A stretch of 64,000 bases of DNA from Erythrobacteraceae bacterium (GCA_947479055.1 CANJYE010000003.1:1-64000), one strand, 5' to 3'. Counted from the first letter of the stretch, positions 8,510 through 18,724 are shown. Numbers and translations: made by a program. The notes: generated from the letters alone by a model not told the origin.

Positions 8510-9205
8510 ATGATAGCCGTCCTGCGCAGCCTGCTGTTCTACCTGGTGTTTTATTCTGCCTCGGTGCTGTTCGTGACCGTTGCTGCGCTGGCCTCGCTGG
8601 CCGGTGGAGCTGGCGTGCAGATAGTGGGGCACGGCTGGTCCGGTTTCCACCGGCTATGCGTCCGGGTGCTGCTGGGCGTCAGGGTCCGGGAGGAAGGCCA
8701 ACGACTGGCGGGCCCGGTGCTATACGCTATCCGCCATGAAAGCTTCTTCGAAGCGATCGACCTGCCCCATTTCCTCGACCGGCCGGTGGTGTTCGCCAAG
8801 GAAGAGCTGTTCCGCATTCCTGGCTGGGGCTTCGTTTCGGCGCGCTATGGTCTGATCCCGGTGGCGCGCGACAAGGGGGCGAGCGGGCTGCGGGCCATGC
8901 TCGGCGCGGCGCGCGGCTATAGCGATACCGGCCGGCCGCTGGTGATCTTTCCCGAAGGGACGCGCATTCCCCACGGCCAGCGCGGCAAGCTCCAGGCCGG
9001 GTTTGCCGCACTTTACAAGTTGCTGGCGCTGCCGGTGGTGCCGGTGGCGGTTGACAGCGGGCCGCTTTACCACCGCTGGTGGAAGCGCAGCGGGACGATC
9101 ACCCTGCGGATCGGCGAGCCGATTCCCCCCGGCCTCCCGCGCGAGGAGATCGAGATGCGGGTGCAGGATGCAATCAATGTGCTGAACCGGGCAGAAGGCG
9201 CTTGA
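8510..9205 (+). CDS. 1-acylglycerol-3-phosphate acyltransferase (PlsC-type)
   Basis: A 231-residue membrane-associated acyltransferase. It has N-terminal hydrophobic segments (about 5-35), then the catalytic histidine motif as H76-ESFF-E81 (HX4E rather than the usual HX4D), the substrate-binding FPEGTR motif (about 152-157) and PVVPVAV. It probably acylates lysophosphatidate in phospholipid synthesis. The ATG is one base after the ydcF stop, and the end overlaps the TTG start of the Nramp gene. The HX4E variant occurs in some PlsC-like proteins and need not abolish activity. Confidence 0.85.
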   Translation: MIAVLRSLLFYLVFYSASVLFVTVAALASLAGGAGVQIVGHGWSGFHRLCVRVLLGVRVREEGQRLAGPVLYAIRHESFFEAIDLPHFLDRPVVFAKEELFRIPGWGFVSARYGLIPVARDKGASGLRAMLGAARGYSDTGRPLVIFPEGTRIPHGQRGKLQAGFAALYKLLALPVVPVAVDSGPLYHRWWKRSGTITLRIGEPIPPGLPREEIEMRVQDAINVLNRAEGA

Positions 9206-10467
9206 GCGATCCCGAAACCCAGATCGAACGGCGCGGCGCGCTCGACGTGCTTGGCCCCGGCCTTGTCACCGGGGCGGCGGACGATGATCCCAGCGGGATT
9301 GGCACTTACAGCCAGGTCGGCGCACAGTTCGGCTATGGCCTGGCCTGGACGATGTTCTTCGGCTTCCCGCTGCTCGCCTCGATCCAGGCGATCTGCGCGC
9401 GGATCGGCGCGACCACCGGGCGGGGCATTGCCCAGAATCTGCGCCAGCATTATCCGCCCGGCCTGCTGCGCGGGGTGGTCATCATGCTGCTGGTGGCCAA
9501 TGTCATCAATCTGGGCGCCGATCTTGGTGCGATGGGCGCGGTGCTGGGCCTGATCGCGCCGGGGCCGGTGCTGGCCTTCACAGTCGGCTTCGGGCTGATC
9601 AGCATCGTGCTGGAAGTGTTCGTCAGTTACGATCGCTATGCCCGCATTCTCAAATGGACCACGCTGTCGCTGTTTTCCTACGTGGCGGTCGCTTTCGTCT
9701 CAGACATCCCGTTGGGCGAGGCGATCAGGGGCACGCTGATACCCAGTTTCACCTTCGACAAGCCGCATGCGATGGCGCTGGTCGCCATCTTCGGCACCAC
9801 CATCAGCCCGTACCTGTTCTTCTGGCAGGCCGGTCAGGAAGTGGAGGAACAGCACCGCCGTCATACCAAGCCGCTGTGCGTTTCGCCGCGCACTGCCGGG
9901 CCGGAACTAAAGCGCATCCGTACCGATACACTGGTTGGTATGGGGTTTTCGCATATCACTGCGTTGTTCATCGTCGTCGCCACGGCGGCGACGCTGCATG
10001 CCCATGGCATTACCAACATCGAATCCGCCGCGCAGGCGGCGCAGGCGCTGCGGCCTATTGCCGGGAACCTGGCCTTTGCCCTGTTCGCCATCGGCATCAT
10101 CGGCACGGGTCTGTTGGCAGTGCCGGTGCTGGCTGGGTCTGCGGCCTATGCGGTGAGCGAGACTTTCGGCTGGGTCGAAGGGTTGGACCGCAAACCACGC
10201 GAGGCGAAGGCCTTTTATGGTGCGATCACGGTCGCCACGCTGGCGGGGGTGGCGATGAACTTCCTCGCGATTGAGCCGATGAAGGCGCTGTATTGGGCAG
10301 CGGTGGTCAATGGTCTGCTGGCCCCGCCGCTGATGGTGGTGACCATGCTGATCGCCAGCAACCGCAAGGTGATGGGCGAACTGACGCTGCCCCGCAGTCT
10401 GGCGTTTGGTGGCTGGCTGTCGACGGCGGTGATGTTCGTGGTGGCGGGCGTGTTCCTGTTCATCTGA
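9202..10467 (+). CDS. Nramp-family divalent cation transporter
   Basis: A 421-residue protein with about eleven membrane segments. The start is TTG at 9202, overlapping the plsC stop (TTGA); the only upstream ATG would give a non-hydrophobic, arginine-rich leader shared with plsC. The TM1 motif reads D-D-D-P-S-G-I instead of the canonical DPGN. TM6 reads TTISPYLFFW, lacking the metal-binding methionine of the MPHN motif. It therefore belongs to the divergent Nramp branch whose substrate may be magnesium or another ion rather than manganese or iron. It is convergent with tyrA, six bases away. Confidence 0.82.
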   Translation: MSDPETQIERRGALDVLGPGLVTGAADDDPSGIGTYSQVGAQFGYGLAWTMFFGFPLLASIQAICARIGATTGRGIAQNLRQHYPPGLLRGVVIMLLVANVINLGADLGAMGAVLGLIAPGPVLAFTVGFGLISIVLEVFVSYDRYARILKWTTLSLFSYVAVAFVSDIPLGEAIRGTLIPSFTFDKPHAMALVAIFGTTISPYLFFWQAGQEVEEQHRRHTKPLCVSPRTAGPELKRIRTDTLVGMGFSHITALFIVVATAATLHAHGITNIESAAQAAQALRPIAGNLAFALFAIGIIGTGLLAVPVLAGSAAYAVSETFGWVEGLDRKPREAKAFYGAITVATLAGVAMNFLAIEPMKALYWAAVVNGLLAPPLMVVTMLIASNRKVMGELTLPRSLAFGGWLSTAVMFVVAGVFLFI

Positions 10468-10473
10468 ACAGGT

Positions 10474-11388
10474 TCAGCCGCCGTTGTGATCGCTCCGCCC
10501 GAAATCGGGCCGCGCATCGTCCTGCCCCATTTCGATGATCGAGCGGCGGATCGCGCGGGTGCGGGTGAAGGCATCGAACAACGCCTGCCCGTCTCCGGCG
10601 GCGATGGCCCCGCGCAGTTCCTCCAGATCGGCCGAAAAGCGCGACAGCATTTCCAGCACCGCATCGCGGTTGGAGAGGAAGATGTCGCGCCACATGATCG
10701 GATCGGACGCGGCGATGCGGGTGAAGTCGCGAAAGCCGCCGGCGGAATATTTGATCACTTCGCCCTGCGTCACTTCCTCCAGATCGGAAGCGGTGCCGAC
10801 GATGGTATAGGCGATGAGATGGGGAATGTGGCTGGTGACGGCCAGCACCAGATCGTGATGCTGCGCGCTCATCACTTCGACCCGCGCGCCCAACAGGGCC
10901 CAGAATTCGCTCAGTCGTTCGGTATCGGCGCAGGTCACCCCGTCGACCGGGGTGAGAATGCACCAGCGATTGTGGAACAGCGTGGCAAAGCCCGCATCCG
11001 GCCCGCTGTGTTCCGTCCCAGCTACCGGATGGGCGGGGATGATGGTGTGGCCGGGCAGCGCCTCGGCCAGCACGCGCGCAACCGTCTTCTTGGAAGAACC
11101 GACATCACTCACCACCGCGCCGGGCTTGAGCGCCGCAGCCATCTCGCGCGCGGCCTCGCCCATCGCGCCCACCGGCACGCACAGGATGACGAGATCGGCA
11201 TCGGCCACCGCTTCGGCAGCGGTGGCGCAGATGCGCTGCGCAAGGCCGCGTTCGGCGGCTCTTGTCCGCACTGCCGGGTCGGCATCATAGCCGGTCGTTC
11301 CCACCCCCGGCAGATGCTCCGCCACGGCAAGGCCAATCGACCCGCCCAGCAGGCCAAGCCCGATAATCGCGACATGGCCGAAACTCAT
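10474..11388 (-). CDS. tyrA: Prephenate/arogenate dehydrogenase
   Basis: A 304-residue enzyme with an N-terminal NAD(P)-binding fold ([16 protein letters not shown]) and the conserved [14 protein letters not shown] and [12 protein letters not shown] segments of the TyrA family. It oxidatively decarboxylates prephenate or arogenate in tyrosine synthesis. The start at 11388 overlaps the hisC stop (ATGA), so hisC and tyrA are co-translated. This pairing is common in alphaproteobacteria, where HisC-like enzymes may also transaminate aromatic precursors. Confidence 0.9.
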   Translation of the reverse strand: MSFGHVAIIGLGLLGGSIGLAVAEHLPGVGTTGYDADPAVRTRAAERGLAQRICATAAEAVADADLVILCVPVGAMGEAAREMAAALKPGAVVSDVGSSKKTVARVLAEALPGHTIIPAHPVAGTEHSGPDAGFATLFHNRWCILTPVDGVTCADTERLSEFWALLGARVEVMSAQHHDLVLAVTSHIPHLIAYTIVGTASDLEEVTQGEVIKYSAGGFRDFTRIAASDPIMWRDIFLSNRDAVLEMLSRFSADLEELRGAIAAGDGQALFDAFTRTRAIRRSIIEMGQDDARPDFGRSDHNGG

Positions 11389-12500
11389 CGCGCAGCTTCC
11401 GCCATCTCGCGCAATCCCCGGGCGATGTCGTCCATCTGCCCGGGCGTGCCGATGGTGATCCGCAGCCCTTGCGGCAGGCCCTGACCCGGCAGCCAACGGG
11501 TGGCATAGCCGCGCTCCATCAGCCCTTCCTGCGCGGCTTGTGCCGTCAGCGCGCCTGCGAACAGCACCAGCACGAAATTGGCCTGGCTCGGCACGTGGCT
11601 GAGGCCGTCATTGCCCAGCGCCTCGATCGCCTCGACAAATCGGGCCCGTTCCGCCCGGTTATGCTCGCGCGAGCAGTTGACGAACTGCTGGTCGCCCAGC
11701 GCCGCGACGGCCATCGCCTGCCCGGTGGAACTGACATTGAACGGACCGCGAATCCGGTTGAGGCTGGCGACCAGATGCGGCGCGCCGGTGGCCCAGCCGA
11801 TCCGTTCGCCTGCCAGCCCGTAGATCTTCGAAAAGGTTCGGGTGACCAGCACATTGTCATGCGCGGCGGCGAGGGCGAGGCCGCCATCGTCGTCCTGCTG
11901 AGCGAGATATTCGGCATAGGCCTGGTCGAGCACGAACAGCACATCGCCCGGCAGCCCGGCATGGAGCCGCGCGATCTCCTCGCGGGTGATGAAGCTGCCG
12001 GTTGGGTTGTTAGGATTGGCGATGAACACCACCCGGGTCTTTTCATTCACCAGTGCCAGCAGCGCATCGACATCGGTGCCGAAATCCAGGTCCGGCGCGA
12101 TCACCGGGGTGGCGGCACAGCGCCGGGCGGCGATGTCATAGACCGAGAAGCCGTAGCGGACGTATATCACCTCGTCGCCCGGCCCGGCATAGGCCTGCGC
12201 AGCGAGATTCAACAGTTCGTCGGAACCGGTGCCGCAGACGATCAGCGCCGGGTCGATCCCGTGTTGCCGGCCGATCGCGGCGCGCAGCGCGGTCGAATCC
12301 GGGTCGGGATAGAGCGCGGGATGGGCGGCATCGGCCCTCGCCGCGATTGCCGCCGGACTGGTGCCGAGCGGGTTCTCGTTGGCGGAAAGCTTGATGAGCG
12401 GACGACCGTCGCCGGCCCTGGACTTGCCGGGGACATAGGCGTGAATGGCTTCGATCCACGGTTTGGGCCAAGGCTTCGAGGGTGGGCGCTGCTGGGTCAC
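11385..12500 (-). CDS. hisC: Histidinol-phosphate aminotransferase
   Basis: A 371-residue PLP enzyme of the class II fold. It shows LSANENPLG near the N-terminus, ANPNNPTG, the DQAYAEY segment and the PLP lysine in TFSK225[11 protein letters not shown]. The GTG at 12500 is preferred because the next upstream ATG would overlap metX on the other strand and add unrelated residues. It converts imidazole-acetol phosphate to histidinol phosphate. The operon with tyrA suggests a second role in tyrosine/phenylalanine transamination. Confidence 0.9.
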   Translation of the reverse strand: MTQQRPPSKPWPKPWIEAIHAYVPGKSRAGDGRPLIKLSANENPLGTSPAAIAARADAAHPALYPDPDSTALRAAIGRQHGIDPALIVCGTGSDELLNLAAQAYAGPGDEVIYVRYGFSVYDIAARRCAATPVIAPDLDFGTDVDALLALVNEKTRVVFIANPNNPTGSFITREEIARLHAGLPGDVLFVLDQAYAEYLAQQDDDGGLALAAAHDNVLVTRTFSKIYGLAGERIGWATGAPHLVASLNRIRGPFNVSSTGQAMAVAALGDQQFVNCSREHNRAERARFVEAIEALGNDGLSHVPSQANFVLVLFAGALTAQAAQEGLMERGYATRWLPGQGLPQGLRITIGTPGQMDDIARGLREMAEAAR

Positions 12501-12597
12501 GGCGAGCGCATAGCCGCGTTTGACGCCGAATGACAGTCTGCTGATTGCCCCGGATGATTGACACCGCGCCGAGCCTCCCCCAACTGGCAAAACGCAA

Positions 12598-13704
12598 ATG
12601 GCCACCAAACTTGCCCCTGCCTGCCGCAGCATCGCGCTGCCCGCACCCTTGCCGCTCGATAGCGGACAAGCGCTGGATCGCGTGAAGATTGCCTATGAGA
12701 CCTATGGCGAACTGGCGGCTGACCGGGGCAATGCGATTCTCGTCTGCCATGCGCTGACCGGCGACCAGCACCTCGCCAGCCCGCATCCGATCACCGGCAA
12801 GCCCGGCTGGTGGGACCGGATGGTGGGGCCGGGCAAGCCGATCGATACTAACCGGTTCCATGTGATCTGCGCAAATGTCATCGGTAGTTGCATGGGCTCG
12901 ACCGGCCCGGCCAGCCTTGCCTCCGATGGCAAGCCCTATGGCATGCGTTTTCCGGTCATCACCATCCGCGACATGGTGCGCGCCCAGATCGCGCTGCTCG
13001 ATGCGCTGGGGATCGCGCGGTTGCACGCGGTGGTCGGCGGATCGATGGGTGGGATGCAGGTGCTGAGCCTGGCGGCCAATTTCCCCGACCGGGTGGAACG
13101 GGTGCTGGCCATTGCCACCACCGCCCGTCATTCGGCCCAGAACATCGCGTTCCACGAAGTGGGGCGGCAGGCGATCATGGCCGATCCCAACTGGCAGGCA
13201 GGCGATTACTACTCCACTGAAACATCGCCCGACGCCGGCCTCGCAGTAGCGCGGATGGCGGCGCATATCACCTATCTGTCGGAAACGGGGCTGACCGAGA
13301 AATTCGGTCGCCGCCTTCAGGAGCGCGACGAGAAAGGTTTCGGCTTCGACGCCGATTTCCAGATCGAAAGCTACCTGCGCTACCAAGGGCTGACCTTCAC
13401 CAGCCGGTTCGATGCCAATTCCTATCTCTACATCACCCGCGCGATGGATTATTTTGACCTGGCCGAGGAACATGGCGGCAAGCTGGCCGATGCCTTTGCC
13501 GCCAGCAGGGCGCGCTTCTTCCTGGTCAGTTTCGATACCGACTGGCTCTATCCCACTGCCGAATCGCGCAGCGTGGTGCATGCGCTGAACGCTGCCGGGG
13601 CGCCGGTCAGCTTTCTCGAACTGTCCGCGCCGTTTGGCCATGACAGCTTCCTGCTGGATGTGCCGGCGCTGGATCGCGTGATCCGGGGGTTTCTGGAACA
13701 ATGA
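12598..13704 (+). CDS. metX: Homoserine O-acetyltransferase MetX
   Basis: A 368-residue alpha/beta hydrolase-fold acyltransferase. The nucleophile is in GGS149MGG, the acid is Asp315 in SFDTDWLYP and the base is His348 in FGHDSF. It activates homoserine for methionine synthesis; whether acetyl-CoA or succinyl-CoA is used cannot be told from the sequence alone. metW follows ten bases later, the usual alphaproteobacterial pair. The 97-base upstream region shows no recognisable SAM riboswitch. Confidence 0.92.
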   Translation: MATKLAPACRSIALPAPLPLDSGQALDRVKIAYETYGELAADRGNAILVCHALTGDQHLASPHPITGKPGWWDRMVGPGKPIDTNRFHVICANVIGSCMGSTGPASLASDGKPYGMRFPVITIRDMVRAQIALLDALGIARLHAVVGGSMGGMQVLSLAANFPDRVERVLAIATTARHSAQNIAFHEVGRQAIMADPNWQAGDYYSTETSPDAGLAVARMAAHITYLSETGLTEKFGRRLQERDEKGFGFDADFQIESYLRYQGLTFTSRFDANSYLYITRAMDYFDLAEEHGGKLADAFAASRARFFLVSFDTDWLYPTAESRSVVHALNAAGAPVSFLELSAPFGHDSFLLDVPALDRVIRGFLEQ

Positions 13705-13714
13705 GCTCCCAATC

Positions 13715-14302
13715 ATGAGTTTACGCCCCGATCTTGCGGTGATCGCCGCCCATGTCGCGCCCGGATCGCGGGTGCTCGACATCGGCTGCGGCGATGGCGA
13801 ACTGATGGCCGCGCTGCGCGACGAGCGGGGGGCGGACGCGCGCGGGATGGAGATCGATCCGGCCAAGGTCGAACTCTGTGTCAGCCGGGGCCTGCCGGTG
13901 ATTCAGGGCGATGCGAATTCCGACCTCGCCTTCTATCCCGACGGCACTTTCGATTACGCGATCCTCAGCCAGACGCTGCAAACCACCGAGCGGCCGGACC
14001 AGATGCTCGACGAACTGCTGCGGGTGGGCCGCAAGGCTTTCGTCAGCTTCCCCAATTTCGCCCACTGGCGGGTACGGCTGGCGCTGTTGTGGCAGGGGCG
14101 GATGCCGGTGACGCGCGAATTGCCCCAGAGCTGGTACGACACGCCGAATATCCACCATCTGACCATCCGCGATTTCCACGATCTGCTGGCAGCCAAGGGG
14201 GTGAAGGTGGAACGCTGCTGGTTCCTGTCCGATGGCCAGCAGATCGGCCGCTGGGGTGCCAACTGGCTAGCGCAGGCGGCGGTGTTCCAGATCTCGCGCT
14301 GA
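13715..14302 (+). CDS. metW: Methionine biosynthesis protein MetW
   Basis: A 195-residue methyltransferase-fold protein with the SAM-binding motif VLDIGCGDGEL (about 20-30), followed by the MetW-typical SQTLQTTERPDQMLDELLRVGR and WYDTPNIHHLTIRDF blocks. It works together with MetX, probably as a stimulating partner in homoserine acylation. It ends one base before the convergent mobA stop, with no room for a terminator. Confidence 0.92.
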   Translation: MSLRPDLAVIAAHVAPGSRVLDIGCGDGELMAALRDERGADARGMEIDPAKVELCVSRGLPVIQGDANSDLAFYPDGTFDYAILSQTLQTTERPDQMLDELLRVGRKAFVSFPNFAHWRVRLALLWQGRMPVTRELPQSWYDTPNIHHLTIRDFHDLLAAKGVKVERCWFLSDGQQIGRWGANWLAQAAVFQISR

Positions 14303-14303
14303 A

Positions 14304-14840
14304 TCAGCCGCCCCGCTGCAGCGCGGCCAGATCTTCGGGCGTGTTGATATTGGCAGGGATGGTGTCGACCTCTACCGCGCGTGCGCCGATCGCCTCGGCG
14401 AACTGGCGCATCGAATGGCGGCCCTCGCGGGTCAGGATCGCCTCGATTGCGCGAGCAGCGGAGACGGGCCAAAGCCCTACCACCGGCTGTGCACGCAGGT
14501 AGGACGGCGCAGGCGCAAGCAATTGCGGCAGGTTGTCTGGCAGGCCGGGCGAATCCACCCCGCAGCTCAGCACCGCGTCATAGCCTTCATCCTGCGCCAG
14601 CCGTAGCGCCGCCGCGATCCCGCCGAGCGGCCCCATCCCGGCGCGTGGCCAGTCGGGCAGGCAGGGGGCAGGGCTAGCCTCGCGCCCGACGATCACCACC
14701 TGTTCGCACCAGCCCGACAGCCGATCCACCGCCAGCGCCAGCAGGCTGTGCCCGTCAATCTCGGCCAATGCCTTGTCGCTGCCGAATCGGCTCGATTTTC
14801 CGCCGGCCAGCACCAGGCCCATGGTCATCTTGGACGTCAT
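14304..14840 (-). CDS. mobA: Molybdenum cofactor guanylyltransferase
   Basis: A 178-residue nucleotidyltransferase with the MobA motif LVLAGGKSSRFGSDKAL (about 9-25), then GMGPLGGIAAAL and the metal-binding VDSPGLP. It attaches GMP to molybdopterin to give the bis-MGD precursor. It stands alone, convergent with metW. The only molybdoenzyme in the window (23446) is of the xanthine-oxidase family, which uses MCD or sulfurated Mo-cofactor rather than bis-MGD. Confidence 0.88.
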   Translation of the reverse strand: MTSKMTMGLVLAGGKSSRFGSDKALAEIDGHSLLALAVDRLSGWCEQVVIVGREASPAPCLPDWPRAGMGPLGGIAAALRLAQDEGYDAVLSCGVDSPGLPDNLPQLLAPAPSYLRAQPVVGLWPVSAARAIEAILTREGRHSMRQFAEAIGARAVEVDTIPANINTPEDLAALQRGG

Positions 14841-14892
14841 GCGGCGAAATTGGTGTTGGCGTGGTTCATCCTGGCAAGGCTATAGCAGGCCG

Positions 14893-15264
14893 ATGAGCTT
14901 GCCCAGCCTGATCCTCGCCGCCGCGCTTGCCGCCGTTCCCTCTCCCGCTCCGGCACCAGTTCCCGACGCGGGCGCGCCGCTGTCCTTTGCCAATGCGGAG
15001 AAGCTGCGCTGCGCCGCCACCTTCGCCATAGTGGCTCGGCACCAGGCCGGATCTGACCCGCGTGTGGCCGGTTTTCCGCCGCTTGCCGTTCGCGGCGAGG
15101 CTTATTTCATCCGCGCGGTTGCCCAGGTGATGGACAGCACCGGCTTTGACGAAGCAGCGGTGACAGCGCGGCTTCAGACCATGGCGAGTGCGCTTGCCGC
15201 GCCGGGCCAGCTGGAAGCGGGGATGCCTTCATGCCTCGCCTCACTGGAGGCTTCCGGCTTCTGA
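14893..15264 (+). CDS. Exported hypothetical protein
   Basis: A 123-residue protein with an N-terminal signal peptide (MSLPSLILAAALAAVPSPAP). The mature part has cysteines at the start (LRCAATFAIVA) and end (GMPSCLASLEASGF) that could form a disulfide. No family was recognised. It is probably periplasmic. The start chosen gives a clean signal peptide; an upstream ATG at 14773 would overlap mobA on the other strand. Confidence 0.65.
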   Translation: MSLPSLILAAALAAVPSPAPAPVPDAGAPLSFANAEKLRCAATFAIVARHQAGSDPRVAGFPPLAVRGEAYFIRAVAQVMDSTGFDEAAVTARLQTMASALAAPGQLEAGMPSCLASLEASGF

Positions 15265-15357
15265 TTGCGTTCTTGGTCGGCAGGTCGTCGATCTTCCCCG
15301 GAATTCTCCCATTTGCAGTGTGGACGGACTGCCTCGCTTGGGGCAAACGCTGCGGCC

Positions 15358-16029
15358 ATGTGGCAGCTCTTTCATTTTCCTCTCTGTCCCTTCAGCCGCA
15401 AGGTTCGCCTGCTGATGAGCGAGAAGGGCATCGGCTATGAACTGGTCCGCGAAAATCCGTGGGACGGGCGCGACGGTTTCCTCGCGCTCAACCCGGCCGG
15501 ACGCACGCCGGTGCTGCGCGATGCGCAGCGCGGCACGGTGCTGGTTGATAGTCGGGCGATCTGCGAATATTTCGAGGAAACAGTCGAAAAAAGCCCGATG
15601 ATCAATGGCAGTGCGGCCAATCGCGCCGAAATCCGCCGGCTGGTCGCGCTGTTTGACGAGAATTTCTACGGCGATGTCACCGGCCCGCTGATGCATGAAA
15701 AGATGCGCAAGCGGCTGGTGCTGCGCACTCCGCCCGATTCGCGCGTCCTGCGCGAGACGATGCGGCTGGTGGACGAGCATCTCGACTACATCGATTACCT
15801 GATCGACAACCGCCCCTGGCTGGCGGGCGCGACCATGAGCCTGGCCGATCTCACCGCCGCCGCGCAGATCTCTGTCGCCGATTATCTTGGCGGGATCGAC
15901 TGGTCGGGGCATGAACCGGCGCGCGGTTGGTATTCGGTGTTCAAGAGCAGGCCCAGCTTCCGCCCGCTGCTGTCGGATCGGATGGAAGGCCTCCACCCGC
16001 CAAGCCACTACGCCGACGTCAACGCCTGA
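15358..16029 (+). CDS. Glutathione S-transferase family protein
   Basis: A 223-residue protein. It has an N-terminal thioredoxin-like domain (LFHFPLCPFSRKVRLLMSEKG, about 3-23), NPAGRTPVL (about 60), the E-S-equivalent VDSRAICEY, and a helical C-terminal domain with the conserved SLADLTAAAQISVADYLG. The CPFS motif near the N-terminus suggests a cysteine or serine active site of the beta/omega type. The substrate is unknown. The ATG at 15358 gives the expected GST N-terminus. Confidence 0.88.
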   Translation: MWQLFHFPLCPFSRKVRLLMSEKGIGYELVRENPWDGRDGFLALNPAGRTPVLRDAQRGTVLVDSRAICEYFEETVEKSPMINGSAANRAEIRRLVALFDENFYGDVTGPLMHEKMRKRLVLRTPPDSRVLRETMRLVDEHLDYIDYLIDNRPWLAGATMSLADLTAAAQISVADYLGGIDWSGHEPARGWYSVFKSRPSFRPLLSDRMEGLHPPSHYADVNA

Positions 16030-16087
16030 TCGTAGCTTGCGCCAGGCCCTGCCACTGGCCATATTCCCATGACGAAGGAGAGCGGCG

Positions 16088-16486
16088 ATGGCTGACAGAC
16101 TGGAATTGACCGAAGCCGAATGGCTGGCGCGACTGGGCCCGGAAAAATACCATATCCTGCGCGAGGCCGGGACCGAGCGGCCCTTCACCGGGGAATATGA
16201 AAAGAACAAGGCCACCGGCGAATACCGCTGCGCCGGCTGCGGGGAGCCCTTGTTCAGTTCCGACACCAAATATGACAGCGGTTCGGGCTGGCCGAGCTTC
16301 TACAAGCCGCTGGAAGACGGCGCGGTCGATGAGCATCTCGATGCCTCCTATGGCCGCGTCCGCACCGAAGTGCGCTGCGCCAAATGCGACGGGCATCTCG
16401 GCCATGTCTTCCCCGACGGGCCGCAGCCAACGGGTCTGCGCTATTGCATGAACAGCTCCTCGCTGGATTTCGCACCAAAGAAATAG
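16088..16486 (+). CDS. msrB: Peptide-methionine (R)-S-oxide reductase MsrB
   Basis: A 132-residue single-domain MsrB. There are two zinc-binding CxxC motifs (CAGC and CAKC), the signature [22 protein letters not shown], and the catalytic Cys120 in RYCMNSSSL. It reduces the R-epimer of methionine sulfoxide. The start has GGAGAGCGGCG just upstream. The partner msrA lies separately at 28773. Confidence 0.95.
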   Translation: MADRLELTEAEWLARLGPEKYHILREAGTERPFTGEYEKNKATGEYRCAGCGEPLFSSDTKYDSGSGWPSFYKPLEDGAVDEHLDASYGRVRTEVRCAKCDGHLGHVFPDGPQPTGLRYCMNSSSLDFAPKK

Positions 16487-16591
16487 GGCAAAGCCACAGC
16501 CGCCCCGTTAACCTTGGGTTACAAATCGCTTATGCAATCCGCGCAAGGCTGCGGGGGCTGTTCCTGCGCTTCGGAAGGTTGATCGGGCCAG

Positions 16592-18724
16592 ATGGCTAGG
16601 GGAGGGGGCGTTCGCCGCCCTGCAAACACGGAAAAGCAGAAACCGCCACCTCGGCGTTCGTGGTGGCGCAGGCTGCTGCTGTGGGGAGTTGCGCTGCTCG
16701 TGCTGGGAGCGATTGTGCTGGCCATCATGGTTGGCATGGCCGCGCGTTCCTTGCCCAGCTACGAGGAATTGAAGCACAGCGAGGCCGGGCAAACCATCGT
16801 CGTGCGCGCCCGCGACGGGACGGAGATCGTCACGCTGGGGCCGAGCCCGGGCGACTGGCTGCCGTCCGAGGATATTCCCGAAGTGATGAAGGATGCGATG
16901 GTCTCGGTCGAGGACCGGCGGTTCTATTCGCATTTCGGCGTCGATCCGCTAGGGCTGGCGCGGGCGGTGTTCGTGTCGGTCAAGGACGAGACCCGGCCCG
17001 AGGCGACTTCCACCATCACCCAGCAGCTGGCGCGCAATATCTTCCTCAACAACAGCCGGACGATGGATCGCAAGGCCCGCGAAGCCGTGCTGGCGATGGC
17101 GCTGGAATGGAAGTTCTCCAAGCAGGAGATTCTCGAACTCTACCTCAACAAGGTCTATTTCGGCGGCGGCGCCTATGGCATCGATTCCGCCAGTCGCAAG
17201 TTCTTCAGCCATTCCGCCCGCAAGCTGTCGGTGGCCGAGGCGGCGATCATCGCCGGGCTGGTCAAGGCGCCTTCGCGCTATTCCCCCACCGCTGACGTCA
17301 AGGCCGCGGTCAAGCGAGCCAATGTCGTGCTGGCAACGATGAAGCGAAACGGTGTGCTGGCCGCCGAAACCGCCGATGCGGTGGATGTCACTGCAGTGAA
17401 GCTCAAGCCCGAGACCGGGCAGAATTCAATCCGCTACTTCACGGACTGGACACTGCCCCAGCTCGACCTGATCCTGCCCGACACGCAGGAGCCGCTGGAG
17501 GTGTGGACCACGATCGATACCGACATGCAGCAGGCCGCTACGACCGCAATTCAGGCCAATGTCCCCAAGGGCGCGCAGGGCGCGCTGGTCAGCCTTGACC
17601 GCGATGGCGCGATCCTGGCGATGGTTGGCGGTACCGATTACGTTTCGAGCAATTACAACCGCGCCACCAATGCGCTGCGCCAGCCGGGCTCGGCTTGGAA
17701 GCTGTTCGTCTATCTGGCCGCGCTGGAAGCGGGCTATATTCCGGACGACAGGGTCAAGGACGAACCGGTGACGATCAACGGCTGGAGCCCGCGCAATTCC
17801 GGCGGCACCTATGCCGGCGAGATCGATGTGCGCACCGCCTTTGCCTATTCCAAGAACACCGTGGCTGCCCAGATCGGCAACGATGTCGGTTTCGGCACGG
17901 TTGCCTCGATGGCCCGGCGCTTCGGCATCACGACACCGATCAACACCATGCCCTCGATGGTGCTGGGAACGTCGGATGTGCGGGTAATCGACATGGTTCG
18001 CGCCTTCGCCGCAGTGGCGGCGCACGGCACGGCGGTGGAGCCCTATGGCATTGCGCGAGTCGAGACCGCCAAGGGCGAAGTGCTTTATCGTCACGAAGCC
18101 AAGCGCGTGCAGAAGCTGGTGCCGGAATATGTTGCGGCCGGGATCACCGACCTGCTGCAGACGGCGGTCAATGTCGGTACCGGCCGTGCCGCCCAGATCG
18201 GGCGACCGGTGGCGGGCAAGACCGGCACAACCAGCAGCAACAAGGACGGCTGGTTCGTCGGCTTTTCCAGCGGCATCACTACGGGCGTGTGGATGGGCCG
18301 CGACGATGCCCGTCCGGTGGCCGGACTGCAGGGCGGTTCCGCCCCTGCCCGCGCCTTTGCCGCCTATATGAGCCATGCCGTGGCGAAGCGACCGATCGAG
18401 AAATTTGATACTGAGCTCAAGCTGCCCGAATGGCAGCTTGAACCGGATGACGAGCATCTGTTCGGCAATCCCGACAATTATTTCTACTCCGACGAACAGG
18501 GCAATCTGGTCGATCCCAGCCACTCGGTCATCCCGCGCGAGGCGCCTTTTCCGCCTGCAAGCGAGGATCCTTCGGGCGGGCAGGCCAGCAGCGACGAATT
18601 CCTGCGTCGGGCTACAGGCGGCGCGGCTGGTGGGAGCGGCGGGGAGGTCAATGTCCGCAGCGGCAACCGGCCAGCAGGCAGACCCATCCCGACGGTGCCG
18701 GTGGAGCCACAAGTTCCCGATTGA
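16592..18724 (+). CDS. Class A penicillin-binding protein (PBP1A-type)
   Basis: A 710-residue bifunctional peptidoglycan synthase. It has a basic cytoplasmic N-terminus and one membrane segment (about 27-50). The GT51 glycosyltransferase domain has catalytic Glu107 in VEDRRFYSHFGVD and ATSTITQQLARN. The transpeptidase domain has the SAWK active-site motif (S367, K370), an SKN motif, and KTGTTSSNKDGWFVGF. The tail (about 650-710) is Gly/Ser/Pro-rich. It is somewhat shorter than E. coli PBP1A because the inserted OB-like domain appears absent or small. It is a single gene followed by a hairpin terminator. Confidence 0.92.
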   Translation: MARGGGVRRPANTEKQKPPPRRSWWRRLLLWGVALLVLGAIVLAIMVGMAARSLPSYEELKHSEAGQTIVVRARDGTEIVTLGPSPGDWLPSEDIPEVMKDAMVSVEDRRFYSHFGVDPLGLARAVFVSVKDETRPEATSTITQQLARNIFLNNSRTMDRKAREAVLAMALEWKFSKQEILELYLNKVYFGGGAYGIDSASRKFFSHSARKLSVAEAAIIAGLVKAPSRYSPTADVKAAVKRANVVLATMKRNGVLAAETADAVDVTAVKLKPETGQNSIRYFTDWTLPQLDLILPDTQEPLEVWTTIDTDMQQAATTAIQANVPKGAQGALVSLDRDGAILAMVGGTDYVSSNYNRATNALRQPGSAWKLFVYLAALEAGYIPDDRVKDEPVTINGWSPRNSGGTYAGEIDVRTAFAYSKNTVAAQIGNDVGFGTVASMARRFGITTPINTMPSMVLGTSDVRVIDMVRAFAAVAAHGTAVEPYGIARVETAKGEVLYRHEAKRVQKLVPEYVAAGITDLLQTAVNVGTGRAAQIGRPVAGKTGTTSSNKDGWFVGFSSGITTGVWMGRDDARPVAGLQGGSAPARAFAAYMSHAVAKRPIEKFDTELKLPEWQLEPDDEHLFGNPDNYFYSDEQGNLVDPSHSVIPREAPFPPASEDPSGGQASSDEFLRRATGGAAGGSGGEVNVRSGNRPAGRPIPTVPVEPQVPD

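Noticed and set aside
12501-12597. Possible SAM-II riboswitch before metX
   Set aside because: The region has a GCTGATT-like string but lacks the pseudoknot partners and conserved A-rich segment, and it is only 97 bases between divergent starts.
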